From positions 13,582,222 through 13,646,221 of the forward strand of contig NC_134095.1 in the NCBI RefSeq assembly GCF_000715075.1: 64,000 nt of DNA, written 5' to 3'. Each line of letters begins with the position of its first letter. Within the stretch, counting starts at the first letter, position 1. Below are positions 45,634-55,625 of this stretch, in pieces. The notes under the pieces were generated by a model. It was not told where the DNA came from. It saw only the letters and a list, made by a program, of their open reading frames with translations, and did no database searches. This DNA is from Nicotiana tabacum (Eukaryota; Streptophyta; Magnoliopsida; Solanales; Solanaceae). Position numbers and translations under genes: made by a program.

Positions 45634-48145
45634 CACGACCCTTTTTCACAAAGAGGACACATCAGAATCCTTCTGAACTCATACCCTCTCACAATAACTT
45701 TCTATTCTTGCCTGCATTGTGACCTGTTTACAAGACCTACTACTTTTCTTTGTTTGTTTCCTTTGAAACTGGTATGTCCTGATTTAAGCTTCAGCACCAC
45801 AACAATGTGTTTATTTACAGTCTTTGTATCCATGTCTACTTTACTGCTTTCTGTAGAGTTCAACATTTAAATTAGTATGCTTATGTTCTACTGCCTGTTT
45901 CTGCTATGAATGATCGCTCCTTATTTCCCTTTATGTTCTTTGAGTTACAGTTTAAAACCTCGAAATATGCAAGTTATTGTCTATGGATTGAACTTGATCC
46001 CTTAGAGGATCTGAACCTCTAAACAATGTGTTCTAACAGGCTTATGGGTGTGTCAACATTTCCCATTACTGGGTATGCCCACTAGCCTGTCCTTGCTTCC
46101 TTACCACCTCCCCATTCCCTATACCCCTATGTACTTTAATGTAAACTGTTTCCCTTCCCCTTTCCCCTTTTTAGAATTCTGCACTTGTACCTTCTTTTAG
46201 TCTCTAAGTTCTGCTCCCCTCTTGTGAGCTTTGCCTTGGGACCTTGAGTTCCCTCTGAACTTAGACACTTGAGGGCTAGCCCTTCCACACTGCGCTATGT
46301 CTTCATCTACAATGCATTTGGGTGTGAGCACTGCCCGGAGTCCATATGAGGCTCTTAGGGAACTCTGACACATCCAAATGGGAGAAAGGCTTTGAAATAA
46401 GATCTCTTGGAGTTGGTTTACTTCATACTTCACACAGGAAGTCTGAATTAGGCTCTCCTTGGTTGTACTTTCCTGATTGTATTTTTTCTTTACTTTACAT
46501 TTTTTGGGCTGTAATAACTTTGTAATAAAACTCTCGGGGATGGCTAGTTAAAAGGGAGGGGTAACTATGTATGCAAAAAGGGGTAGATAACCTGCCTATA
46601 GGAGTTTATGAATTCATGCATTCTTATATAAACACCGTGTCTATAGGAATCCTGAATTCTCATACAGATACCATGTCTCTAAGAATTTCTGCATTCTCAT
46701 GTATATATACCATGTCTATAGGAATCTTGCATTCCCATATAGATACCATGCCTATAGGTTATTTCTGAATTTCTGCATATCATATAGATATCCTGCCTAT
46801 AGGTTTTTTCTGAAGCTTGCATATGCATTCCTCATTGGGCAAACATGTTTATAGGTCTTAAATAATCAACCGCAATTAGATGTCTTGTTCATAGGCTTTA
46901 AACGAAATTCAGCATCTAGATGTCATGCCTATAGGATTTTTGCATTTTTTACTATGTTTATAAAAGTGTCCAAATCAACAACACATAGAAAGCATGCCTA
47001 TAGGAGCTTTAATTGAATCTGAACCGCTTCACTCACTTATAAGTCTAAAACCAGTAAAAATGACGCATGCTCCTTTGATAAAACTTGCCTTTCTTTAATA
47101 ACAGACGATTTTTCTAAAATCAGTATGTATTCATGTTTACTTCATTGTTTCTAGAATCAGTAGATATCATGCCAATAGGGTCTTCGTCTAACACTTAGGC
47201 ATGTCATAGGGTGAAAGTTTATAAACTGAATCAGATTTTTTATGCTACAACCAGCAGGCAGGCAGGATTCGAGCTTCTTATCTGAACTATATAATAAATC
47301 AGTCTGCCTCGATCCTTTAAGTTTAATCAGACCCTAAATAGTATGTGTAAGTCATGCTAACTACTTGCTTTTCTCTGCTTAAAAGAGGTCTGTTTAAGCC
47401 TTTTCATTTGTTTATATGCTTTCCCATACTTGCCATATATGTTTTGTTTGTCGCTTTAGTATTTTTACCTTTTGAAACCACAAGTAAGCCCAATATCCCT
47501 CCCCTTTAGGATTAGTAGTCCCAAATACCTCCGGGACTAATAGGATTGGGGCGGGTAATAGCATGCAATAAGTAAACGAGGCCATTCCACGCTTTAATAC
47601 CTCAACGGGGTAGGAAACGGTAGATATGGATATGATGACCACGCAATAACATCTCGTGTAGCCCCTCATTGAGCAGTGATTACCGAATGTTGTGTGGGGT
47701 GATCCATATTATTTACAAACCTAGGACCCTTTTCCTTTATTTATTTGTTTCGTTGTTTATTCTCAAATTTCAAACTATTTTCTTTAAAAAATCAGCTTTT
47801 CTTTTAGTTTGTTTAACTTCACCTATTTTGTAGACATTACGTGAAAATCCCCTCTTATTTGAAGTTCTTATCTGCCTATGTGTTATTTGTACCTAAAGTC
47901 ACAATAATTGTCTGGCCGGGAAACACACTAGTGGATCCTGAGGGGTGCCTAACACCTTCCCCTTGGGATAATTTCAAGCCCTTACCCAATGTCTGGTTGT
48001 TCAAATCAAACCTTTCTTAGTGTCCTAATGCACTTAAATCATTAGGTGGCGACTCTTCTATTCAAGCCCAATTCCCGAAAGGGAACGAGTTGTCCTCCCG
48101 AATGTCATAAACCCGATTTCGCGAGAAATAAGGGGCACGACAGCA

Positions 48146-48163
48146 TGGCGACTCTACTGGGGA
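48146..48163 (+). other. Primer-binding site, tRNA-Arg type (element B)
   Basis: TGGCGACTCTACTGGGGA, after a GCA spacer that follows the LTR end. Confidence 0.87.
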
Positions 48164-48580
48164 GTTTGAGGCTTTTACCATTTCAGACTATTATTGTGAA
48201 TTTATGCTTCTTTATCGCAATTATCTGTTTATTTCTTTCAAGCATTCAATTTTTTTTCGATTGCAAAACTGACTTGTCTTTTTGTTTCTTTCCTTTATTA
48301 CTTTCCTTTGCTGCTTTCATTTACTACCGCTTTAAATTATGAAAAACTGTTGTATTTACTGCTTTCCTAATGTGCAAATACGTGACAACCTGCTTTAATT
48401 GTTGCATAATCATGCTCAACATCATATTCCACTCGTGCGTCTGGGTTTCCCAAAAACCCAAACGAACATTATCTCGTTCTGTGCATTTATTTGGAGAACT
48501 AGATGTGTTTATGCTAATTGTTGATATTAAATAGTCGAGTTTGGTGGGGGTAAGGGCCTAACCCTTTTGTTTTGCATAAA

Positions 48581-50167
48581 ATGAGGCACGAAGTCCCCAG
48601 ATTTGGCATGGTCGCTAACATCCACCCAATATTGCTAAGCTGGTGGGAGGATCTTTATTCCAGTGATTAGATTCTTGTACGAAAATATCGAGGAAATCTA
48701 CCTTCCCTCCTGGAGGTCCAACCCAACAACAAAATCATAGAAGCTACTACTCTGTTCTAGGATTGTGATAGGTTTGTGTTTCGCTTCGGGGAGATTGAGA
48801 TGACACCCCTGCTAGATGAAATATGAGGATTGGTTGGTATACCATAGGAGACTCCGGGTTTGTTAATGCTAGAAAATCGCAAGGGTGGAGGTTTTCTCAA
48901 AATGATGGGCCTAAAGAAGAATCCATACTTGACATATTTGAAGGAGTCCTACATTCCCTTTGATTATTTGTACGAGAGGTACGGTCACAGCAAATCCTAC
49001 CGTACTTATCCGGATGAGTTCGCCCTTACATCGTTGGGGCATATTCATCGAAGGGTCTTTGTCTTCATGTTCTGCTTCTTAGGGATGATAGTGTTTCCAA
49101 TGAAGAAAGCAAGGATCCACACCAGGCTAGCCATGGTCACCAAAACTTTGATGGAGGGAATTTGTGGACAACTATTTAGCATAGTGCCCATGATCATCGC
49201 AGAGATATACCGAGCCTTGGAAAAGTGTCAACAAGGAGCCAAACACTTCGAGGGCTGCAACTTACTACTCCAGCTCTGGCTCATGGAGCATCTTCAAAGG
49301 GGTGAATATCGGCAAGAGATTCAGCGTAGAGACTGGGATGATCATATAGCCTTCCATCAACCAAGGCGAATGAACTACATGCCCAACATGTTTGCTCAGC
49401 TAGAAGATGCCAAGGGATGGGTGGAACTGTTTGAAAATCTAACTGAGGATCAAATATAATGGATGTTCGAGTGGTTCCCTACTGAATAGTTCATCGCCCG
49501 ATCCAGGGATGCACCATTTCTGATACTGATCGATTTGAGAGGAACCTACCCTTATGTCCCTCTCCGAGTTATGAGACAGGCTGGTAAGAAGCAGGTTATA
49601 CTAAGGGTCAATAAGATGAGTCACTTCCAGGGCGATTTCCAGGACGATGATAGACCTTACAAGTGTTAAGCTCAACATATGTGGCATTGTAAACTCGTTC
49701 TAGGAAGAGATAGCATTGAGCCGGATAGATACCATACTGGCTGCACCCCATACTATTCAGGCTGGCAGGAGGATAATCACAATGGTCTGGGCCAACCCGG
49801 GTTTGTTCGAGGTCACAGAATCATCGATGAAAGGGATGAAGCATAGGTCAAATACAACCAACTGCGCAAGAGGATTCAGGAATTTGAAAGCGAGCACCGT
49901 GAGATTCAAGAAGCCCACCAAAAACTGATTGAAGAGTGGAAAGACATGGCTGTCAGTGCCAACAAGCGACTGGGATACTTGGAACGAGGTTTAGTGGAGT
50001 TGGAAAGGAAGTTTCTCAAGAGGATCGAGGAGTACCAGAATGCTGAAGGAAACGAGGATGGACACCTGGCCAAAGCCTACCTGCTGCTGGGTCTTCATGA
50101 GCTGGTGAAGTTGTTCGATGGAGCCAAAGATGCCGAGTCTGGGGAAGGCCCTTTTGGGACCAAATAG
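48581..50167 (+). pseudogene. ORF1 of element B: DUF7745-like domain plus coiled coil
   Basis: From ATG to TAG one frame runs 529 codons with eight internal stops and no frameshift. Residues about 95-390 resemble the plant DUF7745 family: DYLYERYGHSKSYRTY, IVFPMKKARIHTRLAMVTKT, SIVPMIIAEIYRALEKC, GCNLLLQLWLMEHLQ, DAPFLILIDLRGTYPYVPLR and RDSIEPDRYHTG. Residues about 420-505 are Glu/Lys/Leu-rich and look like a coiled coil (RIQEFESEHREIQEAHQKLI). The function is unknown. It sits where Ogre/Tat elements carry an extra ORF before gag. A retains only the two ends. The family name is from memory; a profile search would settle it. Confidence 0.72.
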
Positions 50168-50466
50168 ATAGGAATCTTTTCTTTTTGCTTTAAGAAATGT
50201 AATAAGGCCAATGGCCACTAGTGAAATTTTATTTAGTGTCGTTTTGGGATTCGTCTACTTTTATCAATAAAATGAGGCATTTAGCATTCTAAGTTCTCCA
50301 AATCAATTTGTCGCTAGGCCTACCTCGGGCACAACAAGGCTCCCAAATTAGGACACGATTTACATTCTTGCACTATGTGTTTAAATATCGCAACATCTTT
50401 TCCTTATAATCCTCAATAACTTGTTACCTTTTGTTTTATTTGTCATTTTTATTCCCCTCCCCAAAG
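50168..50466 (+). other. Spacer between ORF1 and gag in B, intron-like
   Basis: It ends in a pyrimidine tract and CCCCAAAG (AG 50465-50466), like A. No coding region. Confidence 0.5.
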
Positions 50467-50703
50467 GTTAGTTCGTGCACTCTGGCATCGTCATCGTATT
50501 CCACAAGATCAAAGGGCCCTCCACCAACTCCTCCTCCTAGTCCTATCAAAAGCAGGAACAAAGGAAAGATGGAAGATTTGAACAACACCAGAAAGGAAAA
50601 CTCAACTGAGCGGGTAGAGGTCACTCATGGTGCTTAGGTCTCCAAAGAAAGTGTGTCCCAACTCGAGCAGAAACTGTTGAAATTTCAGGAGGAACTTGAT
50701 CAA
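50467..50703 (+). pseudogene. gag remnant of element B
   Basis: The frame opens exactly at the putative acceptor with VSSCTLASSSYSTRSKGPPP and continues to MEDLNNTRKENSTER and QLEQKLLKFQEELDQ, with one TAG. It then jumps to the pre-RT linker. About 709 bp present in A (4784-5492) are missing. Upstream of the methionine of MEDLNN there is no in-frame ATG after the acceptor, which suggests the start codon came from elsewhere. Confidence 0.6.
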
Positions 50704-52020
50704 CATTACTATTACCTATCTTGATGAACCAATGGTTGTGACAAGCAACGAGACAACACATCAAATGGACATAGATTCAGAGGAAGATGATATACCATAA
50801 GAGATTGTTAAAGAAGTCGAGAACTTTGAGAACAGGCCGAAGTCCAACGTGGACGAGACTGAGATTGTTAACCTGGGAGATGCAGAAAATGTCAAAGAAA
50901 TACGAATCATCATTCACTTTTCACCATCATAAAAAGAAGAGTACACAGAATTTCTAAGAGAATACGAGGACATATTTGCCTGGTCATATGATGACATGAC
51001 TGGTCTGAGCACATCTATTGTGGCCCAAAAACTGCCAACTAATTTGACATGTCCACCGGTAAAGCAGAAGCTCAGAAAGTTCAAGCCTGATATGAGTTTG
51101 AAGATCAAAGAAGAAGTCACTAAGCAGGTCAAAGCTAAGGTTCTCAGGGTAGTAGAATATCCGACATGGTTAGCCAATATTGTGCCGGTGCCGAAGAAGG
51201 ATGGGAAGGTTAGAGTTTGTGTCGACTACTGGGATCTCAATCGGGCCAGTCCAAAGGACGACTTCCCCTTGCCGAACATACACATCCTGATCGACAATTG
51301 CGTCAAGCATGAGTTGCAATCATTTGTAGATTGTTTTGCTGGATATCATCAGATCTGGATGGACAAAGAAGATGCTGAGAAAACGGCTTTCATTACGCCG
51401 TGAGGGATGTACTTCTACAAGATAATGCCATTCGGGTTAAAGAATGCAGGGGCCGCCTACATGAGGGCCATGACTACTATTTTCCATGATATGATACACA
51501 AAGAGATTGAGGTGTATGTAGATGATGTCATCATAAAGTCCAAGAAAGCCACTGATCACATGGAATATTTGAGGAAGTTCGTCAACAGACTGAGAAGGTA
51601 CAACCTGAAACTGAATGCCGCAAAATGTGCATTTGGGGTTCTTGCCGAAAAACTACTTGGGTTCATTATGAGTTGCCGAGGAATAGAACTGGATCCATCA
51701 AAGGTCAAAGCTATTCAAGAACTGCCACTGCCAAAGAACAAGAAGGACGTAATGAGCTTCTTAGGGAGACTCAACTACATCAGTCAGTTCATAACACAAT
51801 CTACTATCATCTGTGAGCCAATCTTTAAGATGTTGAAAAAAGATGCCGCTACCAAATGGACTGATGACTACCAAAAGGCCTTCGACAGAATCAAGAAGTA
51901 TCTGTCAAAACCACCAGTTTTGGTCCCGCCCGAGCCGGGTAAACCTCTATTACTCTACCTAGCAGTATTAGATGGAGCGCTCAGTAGCGTTCTGGGTCAG
52001 CATGATGAAATAGGGAGGAA
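50704..52020 (+). pseudogene. pol of element B: reverse transcriptase
   Basis: Linker (TITYLDEPMVV) and RT. KVRVCVDYWDLNRASPKDDF, SFVDCFAGYHQIWMD, MPFGLKNAGAAYMRAM and EVYVDDVIIKSKKATD are all present, with the YVDD pair intact. Stops are two in the linker (about 50800 and 50930) and TGA for TGG at 51401. The domain is better preserved than A's. Confidence 0.93.
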
Positions 52021-52840
52021 GGAGTAGGCCATCTATTACCTCAGTAAGAAGTTCACCCCGTACGAGGCTCGGTATTCTCTGTTAGAGTGCACCTGTTGTG
52101 CTTTGACTTGGGTAGCTCAGAAGTTGAGGCACTACTTCTGTGCCTATACTACATATCTCATATCAAGGATGGATCCCTTGAAGTACATCTTTCAGAAGCC
52201 CATACCCATTGGCAAGCTGGCCAAGGGGCAAATCCTGTTGAGTGAATTTGACATTGTTTACGTGACTCAGAAAGCAATCAAAGGACAGGCACTAGCAGAT
52301 CACCTTGCCGAGAATCCTATGGACAGAGAATACGAACCCCCAAAAATGTATTTTCCTGACGAAGAGGTATCATTCATAGGAGAAGATATTATAGAATCCT
52401 ATGAGGGTTGGAGAATGTTTTTCAATGGAGTAGCAAATTTCAAAGGAGTTGGCATAGGAGCGGTCCTACTATCAAAAATCGGTCATTATCCAGTGTCTGC
52501 CAAACTCAGGTTCCCCTGCACCAATAATATGGCCGAGTATGAAGCCTGCATCTTAGGGCTCAAGATGGACATTGACATGAACATTCAAGAGTTGCTAGTA
52601 ATTGGAGATTCGGACTTGCTTATACATCAGGTCCGAGAAGAATGGGCAACTAAGAATTCCAAAATACTCCCTTATCTGCATCACGTACAGGAATTGAGAA
52701 AGAGGTTCACAAAGACAGAGTTCCAACATGTTCCTAGAGTCCAGAATGAGTTTGCCAATGCATTGGCTACCCTATCATCCATGATACAGCATCCAGATAA
52801 GAACTTTATTGATCCAATTCTAGTAAAGATCCATGATTAG
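52021..52840 (+). pseudogene. RNase H and second (archaeal-type) RNase H of element B
   Basis: The first RNase H begins AIYYLSKKFTPYEARYSLLE after a TAG for CAG, with KLRHYFCAYTTYLISRMDPL. The second domain (about 52400-52790) reads WRMFFNGVANFKGVGIGAVL, NNMAEYEACILGLKMDID and IGDSDLLIHQVREEW. A second RNase H is a known mark of the Tat lineage. Its first catalytic Asp appears replaced by Asn (FFNGVAN), while the Glu and later Asp remain. A lacks both domains. Confidence 0.85.
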
Positions 52841-53260
52841 CCAACTTATTGTGCTCATGTTGAGGAAGAACCAGACGGAATACCTTGGTTTCATGATATC
52901 AAGGAATATTTGACGAAAGGAGAATACCCAGAACTTGCAAATCCTACTCAAAAACGCACACTTCGGAGGTTGTCCAACAATTTATTTCACAGCGGAGGAA
53001 TCCTGTATAGGAGGACTCCTGATTTAGGATTGCTAAGATGTGTCGATGCAAAAGAAGCATCTAAACTGCTAGAAGAAATCCACGCTGGGACCGACAGTCC
53101 ACATATGAATGGCTTTGTTTTAGCAAGACAGATACTCTGGACTGGTTACTTCTGGATGACTATGGAGACGGACTACATCCAATACGTCCGAAAGTGTCAC
53201 CACTATCAGATACATGCAGACAGGATAAAAGTGCCTCCAAATGAGCTTAATGCGACAAGC
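52841..53260 (+). pseudogene. integrase zinc-finger part of element B
   Basis: The frame continues from RNase H through TQKRTLRRLSNNLFHSGGIL to EEIHAGTDSPHMNGFVLARQ and RKCHHYQIHAD. The His pair and first Cys are present and the second Cys is Tyr, as in A. It stops at a deletion of 379 bp (A 7203-7581) that removes all three catalytic acidic residues and shifts the frame. Confidence 0.88.
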
Positions 53261-53747
53261 AGTGGAATGAGAAGGTATCATTTGCTTTATTGGGGTACCG
53301 CACCCCAGTCCGCACATCAATTGGCGCAACCTCCTACATGTTGGTTTATGGTACGGAAGCATTCATTCCCACCGAAGTAGAAATTCTCTCCCGAAGGATC
53401 ATACAGGAGCTCGACGATGCAGAATGGGTGAAGAGTCATTGCGAACAACTAGCTTTTATAGACAGAAAGAGAATGAATGTAGTTTGCCATGGTCAGCTTT
53501 ATCAGAACAGAATGTCCAGAGCCTTCAACAAAAGAGTCAAGCCAAGATAATTCACACTAGGGAAGCTAGTATTAAAGAAAATTTTCCCGCATCAAGATGA
53601 AGACAAATGGAAATTCTCTCTCAACTGGCAGGGTCCGTACATGGTTCACCGGGTTCTAATAGGAGGAGACCCCATACTTGCAGAAATGGATGGGAAGTTT
53701 GGCCAAAGCCGATCAATTCAGACGCAGTCAAGAGATACTATGTGTAA
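53261..53747 (+). pseudogene. integrase C-terminus of element B
   Basis: In the shifted frame it reads LLGYRTPVRTSIGATSYMLV, then HGQLYQNRMSRAFNKRVKPR, a TAA, and KLVLKKIFPHQDED up to ILAEMDGK. A one-base loss then shifts it again, and the original stop is TAA at 53745. It matches A's 7582-8075. Confidence 0.88.
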
Positions 53748-53884
53748 CCTTTATGCTTTCTTTTATGATGTAATTTGAACTATGCCTGACCTGATTTCCG
53801 TTTAAGAAGGGATACGTAAGCAGCCCTATAGGTTCTGTCACAATTCAATAAAATTTTCATTTCCCCCGCTATTGGAAACTGGGG

Positions 53885-53915
53885 CAGAATTTTGAGGAGG
53901 ACCCTCAAAATTCTG
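53885..53915 (+). other. Post-pol hairpin 1 (element B)
   Basis: The same perfect 13-bp-arm hairpin as A 8213-8243. Confidence 0.8.
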
Positions 53916-53976
53916 AAGTCGATTCCAGCCATTTATCATTAACAGCCTTTAGAAGCAACAACCCAGTAAATTGGGG

Positions 53977-54007
53977 CAGAATTTTGAGAAGGACCCTTAA
54001 AATTTTA
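53977..54007 (+). other. Post-pol hairpin 2 (element B)
   Basis: Counterpart of A 8305-8335, with weaker pairing after substitutions. Confidence 0.65.
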
Positions 54008-54464
54008 GAGCAAGAGAAGTTGTCTTGAACCACGTCGTAGTCGTCGGTTCATCAAAAGAAAACTATTCTTAATTATGTACTTATGTTATGCTTTTACCAA
54101 ATCATGCATGTTTATTAGTAAAATTGCCTTGTTTAGCAACGCTACCCCAGTGATATCTACAATATCGCCAGATCAAAGCCGAGCAGGTCAAGCAAAGCCA
54201 GCGGGGATACGAACTAACTTTCCCCCTTTACAAACTCACAATTTTTTCTTTGGATGCAGGCACTTGAGTTACAAAATCATCAAATATACTATACGTTCAC
54301 TCACAAAGTTCAGGAATATAATTCTCCGATCGTTGCACTTGCTCGCAACTGCTATCCGCACACAATAGAGTCCCCAGTAGGCACAATATCCCCAGCAATC
54401 ACGATACCTCAATCCGCTATCAGCTAAGAAAACTCTATTGCCATTTGCCATTTTTACTTCCTGC

Positions 54465-54824
54465 ATAAGGCTACCATTCTGCCTTCCGAGGTTAAGCTCT
54501 ACCTCCACCCGCATTTCCTGCATTGCATAAGGCTACCATTCTGTCTTCCGAGGTTAAGCTCTACCTCCATCTGCATTTCCTGTATTGTATAAGGCTACCA
54601 TTCTGCCTTCCGAGGTTAAGCTCTACCTCCATCTGCAATTACTGCATTGCATAAGGCTACCATTCTGCCTTTCGAGACTAAGCTCTACCTCCATCTACAT
54701 TCTCTGCATTGCATAAGGCTACCATTCTGCCTTCCAAGACTAAGCTCTGTCTCCATCTGCATTCGCTGTATTGCATAAAGCTACCATTCTGCCTTCCGAG
54801 GTTAAGCTCTATCTCCATCTGCAT
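54465..54824 (+). repeat. 62-bp tandem array, six units (element B)
   Basis: Units begin at 54465, 54527, 54589, 54651, 54713 and 54775, again exactly 62 bp apart. Confidence 0.92.
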
Positions 54825-55015
54825 GGCTGAAAGATCGCCTCTTTATTTACATTCTACATCGGCTGAAAGATCTCCACTTCATTTACATCTTGCATGGCTG
54901 AAATATCGCCACTTTATTTACATCTTGCATCGGCTGAAAGATCGCCACTTTATTTACATCTTGTATCGGCTGAAAGGTCACCACCTTCTGTATCTTATGG
55001 GCTGAAAGATCGCCA
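54825..55015 (+). repeat. 35/36-bp tandem array (element B)
   Basis: About five units of 'ggctgaaagatcgccactt', with the CAT/CATC alternation seen in A. Confidence 0.83.
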
Positions 55016-55612
55016 ATCTATCGAAAGGCGTTATTGTTCGGAGGCACCATTTTCATAGCCCGAGAACGCCATGTCATGGCCTGAGGACCCCTTTTATCTT
55101 TTGCATATCATTATTCAAAGGCGTTATAATTCAGAGGCATCATTCTCATAGCCCGAGAGCATCATTTCATGGCCTGTGAATCCCTTATCATATGCTTCAT
55201 AGCCCAGGACATCATGGTGTGAGGACGTCATCCTAACCGTCTAAAGACAACATTCATGGTCCGACGGGAACTTGCATCATGTTTAAATTTCCGCACAATA
55301 TACACTTGTATTGCTTATTTGAAGGTAAACCGACGAGTAACAGCCGTCTCAGCAGGAGCAATCCCGCTTCAGTTACCGCAGCCCTATTAGACTTTAACCA
55401 TTCATCCCAACCCAAATACCGCGTCCGTCTTGAAAAATCTCTATTGGCATATTCCGCCGACGGATCTTGAACTACATATGGCCTGATTCCTGTAAGACTA
55501 GGGATATGTAGGCAACTCAGGAGCCAGAGCTCGGTCAAATTCTTTAAACCATTCCATTCGGTCAAATTGGCCATCATATCTTTACCCGACAACTCTTTCA
55601 CCCTTCCCAGGT

Positions 55613-55625
55613 AAAGAGGAGCAGC
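55613..55625 (+). other. Polypurine tract (element B)
   Basis: AAAGAGGAGCAGC immediately before the 3' LTR. Confidence 0.88.

Larger units (their letters stand above)
43321..48142 (+). repeat. 5' LTR of element B (4822 bp)
   Basis: TGTTGATACCC to GGGCACGACA. It contains a perfect 12-bp-arm palindrome at 43902-43928, a pyrimidine-rich degenerate repeat near 44470-44700, a TATA box at about 45625 (TATAAAAGG) and 'ccatgtctatagg' repeats near 46583-46800. Confidence 0.95.
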
